This document shows, piece by piece, positions 46,199 to 55,325 of a stretch of 64,000 bases of DNA. This DNA comes from SIAQ01 sp964484265 (GTDB lineage Bacteria > Planctomycetota > Planctomycetia > Gemmatales > Gemmataceae): contig CAZAFH010000010.1 in the NCBI GenBank assembly GCA_964484265.1, positions 61,529 to 125,528 of the forward strand, in the 5' to 3' direction. Every line of letters begins with the position of its first letter. Within the stretch, counting starts at the first letter, position 1. Under the pieces are notes generated by a model. It was not told where the DNA came from, made no database searches, and saw only the letters and a program-made list of their open reading frames with translations. Position numbers and translations under genes: made by a program.

Positions 46199-47401
46199 AT
46201 GATCCGATATCTTACCGCCATCACGTTCCTAGGCTGTACTACCCTGCTCCATGCCGAGGATGCGAATCAGTTTCGCGGCAACGGCGGGACGAGCGTATCC
46301 AATGAAAAGAACCTGCCGGCGAAATGGAGCGCGACCGAGAACCTTCGCTGGAAAGCCGCCCTGCCCGGTCGCGGACTCTCCAATCCCGTCATCGCTGGCG
46401 GGCGCGTTTACGTGACGGCTACCTCCGCCTATCAGCAAAAACGGGAAGTCGTGGTCTGCTTTGATGTCAAGACCGGCAAGAAACTGTGGGAGCGCCAGGT
46501 CTGGGCAACCGGGACGACCTTCTGCCACAAGAAAACCAACATGGCCGCCCCGACCCCGACGACCGACGGCGAGCGCGTGTACGCACTGTTCGCCACCGGT
46601 GATCTTGTCTGCTACGACCGCGACGGCGATCTCGTCTGGTATCGCTCGCTCGTCAGCGATTATCCGACGGTTGGCAATAACGTCGGCATGGCTGCCTCGC
46701 CCGCGATCTGGAAAGACCTGATCCTGATCTGCATGGAAAACGCCGGTGAATCGTTCGCCGTCGCCATCGACAAACGCACCGGCGAAAACCGCTGGCGCGT
46801 CGAACGGCCTCGCGGCATAAACTGGGTCAGTCCGATTGTTCTCGAGAAAGGTGGGCAGGCCGACGTGCTCTTCCAGGGCCCGACCGGCATCGAAGCCCTG
46901 GATCCCTACACGGGTAAAAAGAAGTGGCACGCCGCCGACCTGCGCCACGCCGGCTACGCCTCGGTCACCGTCGGCGATGGCGTCGTGTTCGCTCCCAGCA
47001 AGAGCTTCACCGCGCTACGTCCCGTCGCGGGCAAAGCCGAGCCTGAAATCCTGTGGCAATCGCTCAAGCTTCGCCCAAGTTATTGTTCGCCCGTCGCACA
47101 CGGCGGACTCGTTTACGTCGTCAATGGCAACGGAGTCGTCAACTGCGCCGACGCCAAAGCCGGCGACATCGTCTGGACCCATCGCGTGGACGGCCCCTTC
47201 ACGGCCTCGCCCCTGCTCGCGGATGGCAAGCTCTACATCGTCAACGAAGCCGGCGTGACCACCGTCATGCAGACCGGCAGAGAAGCGAAGGTCCTCGCCG
47301 CCAATCCGATCAACGACACCATCCTGGCAACGCCGGTCGCAGCCGACGGGGCGATCTTTCTTCGTTCCGACGGGATGCTTTATTGCATCGGGGTGAAGTG
47401 A
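46199..47401 (+). CDS. Exported PQQ-like beta-propeller protein
   Basis: 400 residues. Signal MIRYLTAITFLGCTTLLHAE, N-terminal motif QFRGNGGTSVSNEKNLPAKW, and blades with KLWERQVWATG, DLVWYRSLV, ENRWRVERP, KKWHAADLR and DIVWTHRVDG. Like the three propellers at 20147-25726 it has no visible PQQ-enzyme active site. Paired with the HEAT-like gene just upstream. Confidence 0.9.
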   Translation: MIRYLTAITFLGCTTLLHAEDANQFRGNGGTSVSNEKNLPAKWSATENLRWKAALPGRGLSNPVIAGGRVYVTATSAYQQKREVVVCFDVKTGKKLWERQVWATGTTFCHKKTNMAAPTPTTDGERVYALFATGDLVCYDRDGDLVWYRSLVSDYPTVGNNVGMAASPAIWKDLILICMENAGESFAVAIDKRTGENRWRVERPRGINWVSPIVLEKGGQADVLFQGPTGIEALDPYTGKKKWHAADLRHAGYASVTVGDGVVFAPSKSFTALRPVAGKAEPEILWQSLKLRPSYCSPVAHGGLVYVVNGNGVVNCADAKAGDIVWTHRVDGPFTASPLLADGKLYIVNEAGVTTVMQTGREAKVLAANPINDTILATPVAADGAIFLRSDGMLYCIGVK

Positions 47402-47460
47402 CGTGGACCTCTGCGGTCACTTTGCGACCTACGAAAAATAGCATTTTCCGAATTGCGTTT

Positions 47461-47525
47461 GCCGCAAGCGCTTGCGGCTTAGTGCTCAACAAGGCGCCAT
47501 GCTGAGCGCTAGGCCGTAAGCGGCA
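47461..47525. repeat. Palindrome GCCGCAAGCGCTTGCGGC plus larger hairpin
   Basis: A perfect 18-base palindrome (47461-47478) is also the left arm of a larger, imperfect hairpin whose right arm is at about 47503-47523. It lies between the convergent propeller and DUF1501 genes, where it may end both transcripts. A related form occurs at 57524-57567. Confidence 0.75.
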
Positions 47526-47532
47526 GCGATCC

Positions 47533-48987
47533 TTACGCCAGCACTTCGTTGACGATTCGCACGGGGAAGGTGCCGGTGAGTTTGTCGCGGAAGCCGTTGC
47601 GTTCGAAGAAGAGTTCTTCGTGGTGCATGCCGAGGAGGTGGAGGATGGTGGCATGCCAGTCGGCGATGCTGACGCGGTTTTCGGCGGCGGCGTAGCCGAT
47701 CTCGTCGGTATTGCCGTAGGTCGTGCCGCCTTTGATGCCGCCGCCCGCCATCCAGATGCTGAAGCCGCGCGGGCCGTGATCGCGGCCTGCGCTGGCGTAA
47801 TCGCCGCCGGCGGGGAACTGGGCGATCGGCAGCCGGCCGAACTCGCCGCCCCAAATGACGAGCGTGTCTTGCAGAAGGCCGCGTTGCTTCAAATCTTGCA
47901 ACAGAGCGGCGACGGGCTTGTCGGTGCGGGCGCTGGCGGCGCGGAGGCTTGTCTCCAGGCGGTTATGGTTGTCCCAAATCTGGGCGTTGATGAAGAGCTG
48001 CACGTAGCGCACACCGCGTTCCACCAGGCGGCGCGCCATCAAGCATCGCCGGGCGTAGGAATCGGTCGGCGCACGGTCCACGCCGTACATCTCCAGCGTG
48101 GCCGGGCTTTCGCGGCGCAGGTCGAGCGCTTCGGTGGCTTCGAGCTGCATCCGGGCCGCCATCTCATAGCTGGCGATGCGAGCGTCCAGCTGAAGCTGGC
48201 CCGGACGCTGGCTCTGGTGGATGCGATCGAGCCGCGACAGCAGGTCTTGCTGAGCCCGCACGACTTCCGCGGGTTGTGGCACGTCGGGTTGCAGGTTCAA
48301 CACGGGAGCGCCGGTCGAGCGAAAACGCGTGCCCTGGTAGACGGGTGGCAAGTAGCCGGACTGCCAGCTTTGCACGCCGTTCACCGGCAGACCCAGCGGA
48401 TCGTCGAGCACGACATACGCGGGGAGATTCTGATTCTCGGAACCAAGACCATAAACGACCCACGACCCAAGCGCAGGCAGGCCGGGCAGCAACTGACCGC
48501 TGTGGATCTTGAACAGCGCCGGCTCGTGATTCGGGTGCGAGTTGTACATCGAGCGGATGACGGCGATGTCGTCCGCGTGCGGCGCCAGATGCGGAAACGC
48601 GTCCGACATCCAGATGCCCGATTGCCCGTATCGAGCGAACGTGAATGGGCTGCGCATCAATCCGCCGGCGGCCTGCGGCGACGACACATCCGCGGCGAGG
48701 CGGTTGAAGTACGATTGGCCATGATGGCGTTCCAGCATCGGCTTCGGGTCGAATGTATCGACCTGGCTTGGCCCGCCGTTCATGAAGAGCTGGATCACCG
48801 CCTTCGCCTTGGGCGCGAAATGCGGACGCCGCGGCCGCTGGTCATACACGCGTCGCGGCGAAGTCTCGTCAGCCCGGAGCATGCCCGTGCCGAAGAGGTC
48901 TTTGCCCAGGAGCGACAGCAGCGCCGCCCCGTGCAGGCCATCGATGGCGCGATCAAAAAAGCCGCGGCGAGTGATGCGTTCGGTCAT
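47533..48987 (-). CDS. DUF1501 domain-containing protein
   Basis: 484 residues starting MTERITRRGFFDRAIDGLHG. The RRGFF pattern suggests a Tat signal, so export as a folded protein is likely. The body has the DUF1501 signatures VIQLFMNGGPSQVDTFDPKP, WMSDAFPHLAPHADDIAVIR and WGGEFGRLPIAQF, related to the sulfatase/alkaline phosphatase fold. The start at 48987 has AGGATGA upstream; the extension to 49071 is repeat DNA. It lies 103 bases downstream of a PSD1 cytochrome, the usual pairing. Confidence 0.93.
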   Translation of the reverse strand: MTERITRRGFFDRAIDGLHGAALLSLLGKDLFGTGMLRADETSPRRVYDQRPRRPHFAPKAKAVIQLFMNGGPSQVDTFDPKPMLERHHGQSYFNRLAADVSSPQAAGGLMRSPFTFARYGQSGIWMSDAFPHLAPHADDIAVIRSMYNSHPNHEPALFKIHSGQLLPGLPALGSWVVYGLGSENQNLPAYVVLDDPLGLPVNGVQSWQSGYLPPVYQGTRFRSTGAPVLNLQPDVPQPAEVVRAQQDLLSRLDRIHQSQRPGQLQLDARIASYEMAARMQLEATEALDLRRESPATLEMYGVDRAPTDSYARRCLMARRLVERGVRYVQLFINAQIWDNHNRLETSLRAASARTDKPVAALLQDLKQRGLLQDTLVIWGGEFGRLPIAQFPAGGDYASAGRDHGPRGFSIWMAGGGIKGGTTYGNTDEIGYAAAENRVSIADWHATILHLLGMHHEELFFERNGFRDKLTGTFPVRIVNEVLA

Positions 48988-49004
48988 GAGAATCATCCTA
49001 CAAG

Positions 49005-49078
49005 CCCAGGGGTGAGCGCAGCGAACCTCTGGGATAGCGCTGACTGAATCCCAGGGTTTCGCTGCGTTCAACCCTGGG
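49005..49078. repeat. Palindromic repeat, CCCAGGGGTGAGCGCA family
   Basis: Arms 49005-49034 and 49049-49078 pair closely. It lies in the gap between the cytochrome gene and the DUF1501 gene and is a relative of the repeat at 163-236. Confidence 0.85.
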
Positions 49079-49090
49079 CGCGAATGTCAA

Positions 49091-51964
49091 TCAGTCAATG
49101 TAAACAAACGCCGCCGAGTTCAGGATCGTATGGCAATACGCCGCCAAGGCGCGGCGTGCGGCGGCTTCCTGGTCGCCCTTGGTTTCGCGTGCCCATTGTT
49201 CGGTCAACTGGGCGAGGGCCTGCACGCCGATCTGGCGTTCTTCCGCGCTGGGCGGGCGATTGAGCGCGATGCGGTAAGCCTCCTCGACTTGCTTGCTCGG
49301 TTCCGTTCCGGCCGCCTTTTCGACGCGCTCGCCAAACGCGCTGGCGAGTTCCTGCACGAGCGCGTTATTGCGCAGGAACAGTGCTTGCGGCGCCACCGTC
49401 GAATCGACGCGGTCGATGCAGTTCGGATTCATCTGGGGCAAGTCGAACGTTTCCAAAAGCGTCGGGATCTGTGTGCGCCGCTGGCGAACGTAGATACTGC
49501 GGCGCCAGCCCTTGTCGGCCTTGACGGCGGTCACGAGTCCGTCCGCACGAACGGTGACGGCGTCGGGCACGCCGAAACGTGTCTCATCCAGCTTACCGGA
49601 CACGAGCAGCAGCGTGTCGTAGATCGCCTCGGCTTCCATGCGCTTCAGAGGCATTCGGCTCAGTAAACGATTTTCGGGATCCAGCTTCTCGTGCTTCTCG
49701 GTGACGGTCGAAGCCTGACGGTAGGCGGACGACAGCATCATCACGCGATGCATTTGCTTGATGCTCCAGGGCTTTTTACTCCCCTCGCCCTCGTGGGGGA
49801 GAAAGGTTGGGGGTGAGGGGGTTGAACTACCCGCTGGCGTTGTCCCCTCCCTTCTCTCCCGGCTGGCCGACGGTTGCACAAATTCGCGTGCCAGCCAATC
49901 GAGCAATTCGGGATGCGACGGACGATCGCCGGTATTGCCGAAGTTATCGAGCGAGCGGACGATGCCGGCGCCGAAGTGGTGCTTCCAGATGCGGTTGACC
50001 ATGACGCGAGCCGTCAGCGGATGGTCCGGCTGCGTCAGCCATTTAGCCAAGGCGAGCCGGCGGCCTGTCGATTTCGCGCCCGGCCAGGGCGGCGTGACGA
50101 CGAACGGCGTCTTGCCATCGGTCAGCACCGACGGCACGCCGGGCCCCACGAGCTTGGTCGGCTGGAGATAATCGCCCCGGCGGTAGATGTAGGTCGGGCT
50201 GGGTTCGCCGCGATCCCACAGGGCACGAATGCCGGGCACGGCGAGTTTGGTCGCTTGCAACGTCTTGATCTGCTGATCGATCATGCGCGAATTCGCCTTG
50301 AGCTTCATGAGCGCGTCAATCTCGCGCTGAATGCGTTCGCCGTCGCGCTTGGCGCGGTCCTTTTCCTCAGCCGAGACAAAAGGCAACACGCGCGGCGGGC
50401 GTTTCTTCGCCTGGCCAGGCACACCCGCGGGGCTAAGCCAATCGTGCTCGTCGAACGCACCCTTGAAAATATCCGCGAGCCGATAGTAGTCGCGCTGCGG
50501 GATCGGGTCATACTTATGGCTATGACAGCGCGCACAATGCAGCGTGAGACCCAGCACGGACGCGCCGAATACCTGGATCTCGTCGGAGATGACTTCGATG
50601 CGCTCCGGCGTGAAATTGACGACGTCCGAGCCCGTGCCGTCGGGCGTCATGCGCAAGAAGCCTGTCGCCACCAGATTGTCCATGATCTCCTGTGTGATGA
50701 CGGGCGCGTTTTCGTAGTCGGCCAACTCGTCGCCAGCGAGTTGTTCGAGCAGGAAGCGGTCGTACGGCTTGTCGGCATTGAACGCCCGGATGACGTAATC
50801 GCGATAACGCCAGGCATGCGGACGAATCGGATCGGCACTGCGCTTCCCCTCCGAGTCGCTGTATCCCGCCAGATCCAGCCAATATCGGCCCCAGCGCTCG
50901 CCATAGCGCGGCGACGCCAGCAGCCGATCGATGAGGCGCTCGTAGGCGGACTCCGATTTGTCGCTCGCACAATCCTTCAAATATTGCTCGACCTCCTCTG
51001 GCGATGGCGGCAGGCCCGTCAGATCGAAGGTCGCTCGCCGAAGCAGCGTCAAAGCGTCGGCCTCCGGCGCGAAGTCCAGTCCCTTCGCTTGCAGCTTGGC
51101 GAGGATGAACGCGTCGATCGGATTGCGCACGCGTTTCGCATTCGGCGATTTCGGCACGGCAACGGGCTTCGGCGCCTGAAACGCCCAGTGCTGGCGATCC
51201 TTGTCGCTGACGAGCGGATCGGGTTCCGTCGTCGCCACGTCTGGCTCGATGCGCACCTCGGGCGCGCCGGCCTTGATCCATTTCGTGAGGAACTCAATAT
51301 CAGTCGGCGTCATCGGCTTGACGCTGGCCTCGATGAGTCGTTTGTTGGGCGGCATCGCGCCGGAGTGGATCTTCTTGAGCAGGAGGCTCTCGGCAGGTTT
51401 GCCAAGCACGATGGCCGGGCCGGACTTGCCGCCCTTGAGCAGCGACGCCTTGGTGCGAACGTCGAGCCCGCCTTCTTGCTTGCGCAGCCCGTGACAGACG
51501 GCACAGCGCATCGCCAGGATCGGCTCCACGTCGTGCTGCGTCACCTCCACAACGGCGGCGCCGCTGCCCGACGCGGACGGCGCCCCGGCGTCGATCCAGC
51601 GGCGGATGAGCGCGATCTGGTCAGGCTTGAGCATGCCCTTCTTGTCGGCCGGCATCGCGCCTTCGTGAATTTTCTTATAGAGTAAACTCTTATCCGCTTT
51701 GCCCGCGATCACCGCCGGTCCCGATTCGCCGCCCTTCATCAATGCGGAGAAGGTGCGCAGATCCAGATCGCCGCGCCGCTTGTCGCCATGGCAGCGCACG
51801 CAACTGGCCTGAAGGATGGGCTGCACGTCAGTCTCGAACATCGGCGCCTTGGTTCCGCCGGCGCGGGCACGATCGTGCGCATTTTTGGCGAGGAAGATCA
51901 AAGAGGTTCCGAGCAACAAAGCGAGTGCGAATCTGCCGAAAGCAAGGACTGCGTTTCGCGGCAT
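49091..51964 (-). CDS. Planctomycete cytochrome with two PSCyt1 domains, DUF1549 and DUF1553
   Basis: 957 residues. A signal sequence (FGRFALALLLGTSLIFLAK), two successive PSCyt1 haem domains (C55/C58/H59 in CVRCH, C154/C157/H158 in CAVCH), DUF1549 with CARCHSHKYDP, then DUF1553. Near residues 701-729 the reading frame runs through a palindromic repeat (49779-49859); the paralogue at 6409 lacks this insert, which adds about 26 residues between conserved EF and WS(V/I). The frame is still intact. Start is the ATG at 51964 with GGAG upstream. It precedes DUF1501, the usual partner. Confidence 0.93.
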   Translation of the reverse strand: MPRNAVLAFGRFALALLLGTSLIFLAKNAHDRARAGGTKAPMFETDVQPILQASCVRCHGDKRRGDLDLRTFSALMKGGESGPAVIAGKADKSLLYKKIHEGAMPADKKGMLKPDQIALIRRWIDAGAPSASGSGAAVVEVTQHDVEPILAMRCAVCHGLRKQEGGLDVRTKASLLKGGKSGPAIVLGKPAESLLLKKIHSGAMPPNKRLIEASVKPMTPTDIEFLTKWIKAGAPEVRIEPDVATTEPDPLVSDKDRQHWAFQAPKPVAVPKSPNAKRVRNPIDAFILAKLQAKGLDFAPEADALTLLRRATFDLTGLPPSPEEVEQYLKDCASDKSESAYERLIDRLLASPRYGERWGRYWLDLAGYSDSEGKRSADPIRPHAWRYRDYVIRAFNADKPYDRFLLEQLAGDELADYENAPVITQEIMDNLVATGFLRMTPDGTGSDVVNFTPERIEVISDEIQVFGASVLGLTLHCARCHSHKYDPIPQRDYYRLADIFKGAFDEHDWLSPAGVPGQAKKRPPRVLPFVSAEEKDRAKRDGERIQREIDALMKLKANSRMIDQQIKTLQATKLAVPGIRALWDRGEPSPTYIYRRGDYLQPTKLVGPGVPSVLTDGKTPFVVTPPWPGAKSTGRRLALAKWLTQPDHPLTARVMVNRIWKHHFGAGIVRSLDNFGNTGDRPSHPELLDWLAREFVQPSASRERREGTTPAGSSTPSPPTFLPHEGEGSKKPWSIKQMHRVMMLSSAYRQASTVTEKHEKLDPENRLLSRMPLKRMEAEAIYDTLLLVSGKLDETRFGVPDAVTVRADGLVTAVKADKGWRRSIYVRQRRTQIPTLLETFDLPQMNPNCIDRVDSTVAPQALFLRNNALVQELASAFGERVEKAAGTEPSKQVEEAYRIALNRPPSAEERQIGVQALAQLTEQWARETKGDQEAAARRALAAYCHTILNSAAFVYID
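49779..49859. repeat. Palindromic repeat inserted in a coding region
   Basis: CTCCCCTCGCCC near 49780 and GGGGGTGAGGGG near 49809 match the inner palindrome at 27094-27215, with CCCCTCCCTTCTCTCCC at the right end. It is translated in frame within the cytochrome gene. Confidence 0.78.
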
Positions 51965-52064
51965 GATTGATCTCCGAATTGGGCAGAAATCGGCGGGATG
52001 CGTTTACGGGCCGTGGAGAAAATAATTATACTCGAAAGCATGGTGAATAAAATCCGAAATTTCG

Positions 52065-52167
52065 CAATGGACTCCGGCGAGCCGGGAGCGTCAGCGACCG
52101 GAGGAAACGCGGCGCCGCTATTTACAATGTCATTCCTCCGGTCGCTCACGCTCTCGGCTCTCCATTG
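52065..52167. repeat. Palindromic repeat, GGCGAGCCGGGAGCG family
   Basis: Arms at about 52065-52106 and 52133-52167 pair with a few mismatches. It lies between divergent cytochrome and kinase genes (gap 51965-52244), so here it is not at a transcript end. It is a relative of 11731-11819. Confidence 0.8.
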
Positions 52168-52244
52168 TTCGTCTCGCCGATGTATCGTTTATGCCCGTAA
52201 TGATGTATAATGGGCGGGGAAAACCTACACGCAACGAGGTTCGC

Positions 52245-54401
52245 ATGTCGCTGGAAGATGCCACTCTGCCTGCCACGTCTCCGGACCTGCAAACACAGGT
52301 GCTCGCGCCGCTCCCCACTATCGAAGGTTATGACGTTCTTGAGGTGCTGGGCCGCGGCGGCATGGGCCGAGTCTACAAGGCGAAAGAGCGTGCGCTGGGC
52401 CGAATCGTCGCCATCAAGATGCTGATCGACGCCGGCGACGACATGCTGATCGCGCGTTTTCAAGCCGAGTCGCAAGCGGTGGCCGGCCTCCAGCATCCGA
52501 ACATCGCGCAGGTTTTCCAGATCGGCCAGGTCAACGGCCAACCGTTTCTCGTGCTCGAATACCTGAGCGGCGGATCGCTCGCGCAACAACTCGCCGGCAA
52601 GCCGCAATCGCCTGCCGATGCGGCGCAGACCGTCGAACTGCTGGCTCGCGCGATGGAGCACAGTCATAAGCACGGCATCATTCATCGCGATCTCAAGCCC
52701 GCCAATATCCTCCTCGCCGCCGATGGCACGCCCAAGATCACCGACTTCGGACTCGCCAAGCGTCTCCAAGAAAACTCGGGCATGACGCGGACGGGCGAAA
52801 TCCTCGGCACGCCCAGCTACATGGCGCCGGAGCAAGCATCGGGCGGAACCTCAACCGCAGGCCCGGCGGCGGATGTCTACGCCCTCGGTGCGATCCTGTA
52901 TGAGATGGTGACGGGCCGCCCGCCGTTTCAAGGCCCGGACACGATGCAGACGGTGATGATGGTGTTGACGATGGAACCCGTCTCGCCATCGCGCCTCCTG
53001 CCGCAACTCCCGCGCGACCTGGAAACGATCTGCTTGAAGTGCCTGGAGAAACTGCCTCGCAAGCGTTACGAAAGCGCGGCTGCCCTGGCGGATGACTTGC
53101 GGCGATTCATCGAAGGCAGGCCAATCGTCGCTCGGCCCGTGCCGTGGTGGGAGCGCACGCTCAAGTGGGCCGGGCGCCGCCCCTGGGCCGCGGGCTTTCT
53201 GGGGCTGCTATTCGCCTCGGTTCTTGGTCTGCTCGTCGGCATCGTGCATATCCAGAGGACGAATCGCGATCTGCAAAATTCGATTCACGAGACCCGCGCG
53301 AGCCTGTCCGTGGCACGCAACGCGATCGACCGGATGCTCGTTCGGCTCTCCGATCAGCTTGCGCCGGTTCCTCAATCGGAGCAGATTCGCCGCGAAAGTC
53401 TGGAAGACGCACGCAAACTGTACGAACAGATCACCGCGATTCGACCGGATGACAGCGAAGGTCGCTCGCAGGTCGCCGACGCGCTCGGCAAATTAGGTAA
53501 AATCTACAGCGAACTCGGCCGACTCGATGATGCCGAGGCGACGACACGCAAGTCGCTCGCTCTCCATGTCGAATTAGAGAAACAGGAACCCAGTGTGGCA
53601 GACCATCGGCGCGGGCATGCCAATATGCTCCTCAACCTTGCTAATTTAGAGCGAAAACGCGGGCGACTCGAACCGGCGGAAAAGGCGGTGCGTTCCGCGC
53701 TGGCGGAGATCGAACCACTGCTCAAAGATCCCATCCCGGAGACACTGCGAAGCGCGTCTGCGATTCATAACACTCTGGCGTTATTATTGCGTACGCAAAA
53801 GAAAACGGCCGAATCGGAGAACGGTCACAAGATCGCCTTGAAGCTGGGCAAGCAATGGCTCGCGATGGAACCCAAAAGCGATGAAGCGAAGGTCGCCGTT
53901 GCTTCGCGGCTGTCGAACTTGGCGACTTTCTATCTGGTAAGCCGTCCCGAAGAAGCGATCAGCGCCCTGGCCGAGGCGGAACAATTATTAGCAGGTCAGA
54001 CCGCGCCGCAGCAACGCTTTTTTCTAGGGCAGTTCCAGGGCAACCGAGCCGTCGCCTATGAGCAGACCAAGAAGGAGAAAGAAGCCGAGGCGACTCACGC
54101 CCTGGCGATTGCGACGCTCACCGCACTGGTCGGCGATTATTCCTCGGTGCCCGATTATCGCCACGTTCTGGCACGGAGCCAGATGAACCTCGCCCGCTAC
54201 TTCGCGCCCCGAGGGCGAAGCGAAGAGGCCCTGCGCCATTTCCGCGTGGCTGGCCCGCTTCTCGAACGACTCGCCAAGGAATATCCCGATAATAAATCGT
54301 TCCGCGCCGATCGCGATCTGTGCCGACAGTTCACCGCCTGGGCGGAAGAAGACATCGCCGAGGCCAACAAGAAAAAAGCCGCAAAGAAGAAGACACCATG
54401 A
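52245..54401 (+). CDS. Transmembrane Ser/Thr kinase with TPR-like sensor region
   Basis: 718 residues from MSLEDATLPATSPDL. Kinase domain about 28-290: glycine loop LGRGGMGRVY, K58, HRD at 147-149, DFG at 167-169. One transmembrane helix near 325-347 (WAAGFLGLLFASVLGLLVGI) separates it from a TPR-like helical region (about 375-700) outside. GAGG precedes ATG 52245; a TATAAT lies at 52206-52211. The stop overlaps the start of the ECF sigma gene by ATGA, so both are made together, and the sigma factor is a likely target or partner. This order is reverse to that at 1-6299. Confidence 0.92.
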   Translation: MSLEDATLPATSPDLQTQVLAPLPTIEGYDVLEVLGRGGMGRVYKAKERALGRIVAIKMLIDAGDDMLIARFQAESQAVAGLQHPNIAQVFQIGQVNGQPFLVLEYLSGGSLAQQLAGKPQSPADAAQTVELLARAMEHSHKHGIIHRDLKPANILLAADGTPKITDFGLAKRLQENSGMTRTGEILGTPSYMAPEQASGGTSTAGPAADVYALGAILYEMVTGRPPFQGPDTMQTVMMVLTMEPVSPSRLLPQLPRDLETICLKCLEKLPRKRYESAAALADDLRRFIEGRPIVARPVPWWERTLKWAGRRPWAAGFLGLLFASVLGLLVGIVHIQRTNRDLQNSIHETRASLSVARNAIDRMLVRLSDQLAPVPQSEQIRRESLEDARKLYEQITAIRPDDSEGRSQVADALGKLGKIYSELGRLDDAEATTRKSLALHVELEKQEPSVADHRRGHANMLLNLANLERKRGRLEPAEKAVRSALAEIEPLLKDPIPETLRSASAIHNTLALLLRTQKKTAESENGHKIALKLGKQWLAMEPKSDEAKVAVASRLSNLATFYLVSRPEEAISALAEAEQLLAGQTAPQQRFFLGQFQGNRAVAYEQTKKEKEAEATHALAIATLTALVGDYSSVPDYRHVLARSQMNLARYFAPRGRSEEALRHFRVAGPLLERLAKEYPDNKSFRADRDLCRQFTAWAEEDIAEANKKKAAKKKTP

Positions 54402-55153
54402 GCGACGAACGACTCGACGGTATTGAAACTCGCTGGAGCCTCGTCCGCCAGGCCCACATCACTGGTAACGCCGCGACGGCGGCACAGGCCCGCGGCATCC
54501 TCGTCATGCGCTATGCCTCGTCGATTCGACGATACATCGGCGGAATCCTTAAAGAGCCCGACACCGCCGACGATTTGGCCCAGGAAGCCATCGTCCGCCT
54601 CTTGCAAGGAGATTTCGCCGGCGCCGACCCGAACCGCGGCCGATTTCGCGACCTGCTCAAAACTGCCATCCGCAACATGATCCGCAACCAGTGGGACAAG
54701 CAGAAACGCCGCAAAACCGCATCCGCCGACGTCGATCAAATGGCCGATGATACCGACGCGAAGCTCGATTCCGCGTGGTTGGCCGCCTGGCAGACGAACG
54801 TCCTCGATCATGCCTGGAGCGCTTTAAAGGACTTCGAACGCAAGAATCCAGGCAATCCCGCTCACACGCTGCTGAAATGGCGCTCCGATTTCCCCGACGA
54901 ATCCTCCGACCAGCTTGCCGCCCGCCTGAGCGAAAAAGTCGGTACGCCGGTACGTCCCGATGCGACCAGGCAGATTCTTCGCCGAGCTCGTTTGCGTTTC
55001 GCCGAGCTTCTGGTGGAAGAAGTCGCGCGCGGACTCGATGATCCCACGCCGCAAGCGATCGAAGAGGAATTGGCCGCCCTGGGCCTGCTCGAACATGTCC
55101 GCGACTTCCTGCCCAGCGACTGGAAAGAGCGCGGCAAACTGCAGGCGGAGTGA
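54398..55153 (+). CDS. ECF-type RNA polymerase sigma factor
   Basis: 251 residues. Region 2 (DTADDLAQEAIVRLLQGDF, then FRDLLKTAIRNMIRNQWDK) binds core polymerase and melts the -10; the C-terminal part (LSEKVGTPVRPDATRQILRR, then ARLRFAELLVEEV) is region 4. It is longer than minimal ECF factors because of a C-terminal extension of about 35 residues (EEELAALGLLEHVRDFLPSD). No separate anti-sigma gene is near; the overlapping kinase could fill that role. Confidence 0.88.
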   Translation: MSDERLDGIETRWSLVRQAHITGNAATAAQARGILVMRYASSIRRYIGGILKEPDTADDLAQEAIVRLLQGDFAGADPNRGRFRDLLKTAIRNMIRNQWDKQKRRKTASADVDQMADDTDAKLDSAWLAAWQTNVLDHAWSALKDFERKNPGNPAHTLLKWRSDFPDESSDQLAARLSEKVGTPVRPDATRQILRRARLRFAELLVEEVARGLDDPTPQAIEEELAALGLLEHVRDFLPSDWKERGKLQAE

Positions 55154-55163
55154 GGGATGTACC

Positions 55164-55322
55164 TATACTTTTGACGGGTGATTTTCCGAGCCGCGACCGT
55201 AAGGGAGCGGCCGACTGGATGTCTTGCCGGAATTGATATTGTCGGCCGCTCCCTTACGGTCGCGGCTCGGAAATGTTTTGCTCTGTTTGCAAAATGCGAC
55301 AATCTCACCCGTTGAAAGTATA
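55164..55322. mobile_element. MITE-like palindromic element, copy 2
   Basis: 159 bases. Terminal repeats TATACTTTTGACGGGTGA (55164-55181) and its reverse at 55305-55322 differ at two positions. Inside, 30-base arms 55186-55215 and 55241-55270 are perfect complements. It is homologous to 42315-42481. It lies just after the sigma factor stop and before the convergent patatin gene. Confidence 0.82.
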
Positions 55323-55325
55323 AGA

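Noticed and set aside
54320..54397. N-terminal extension of the sigma factor
   Set aside because: It would lie within the kinase C-terminus in another frame and is arginine-rich. ATG at 54398 gives the coupled ATGA start.
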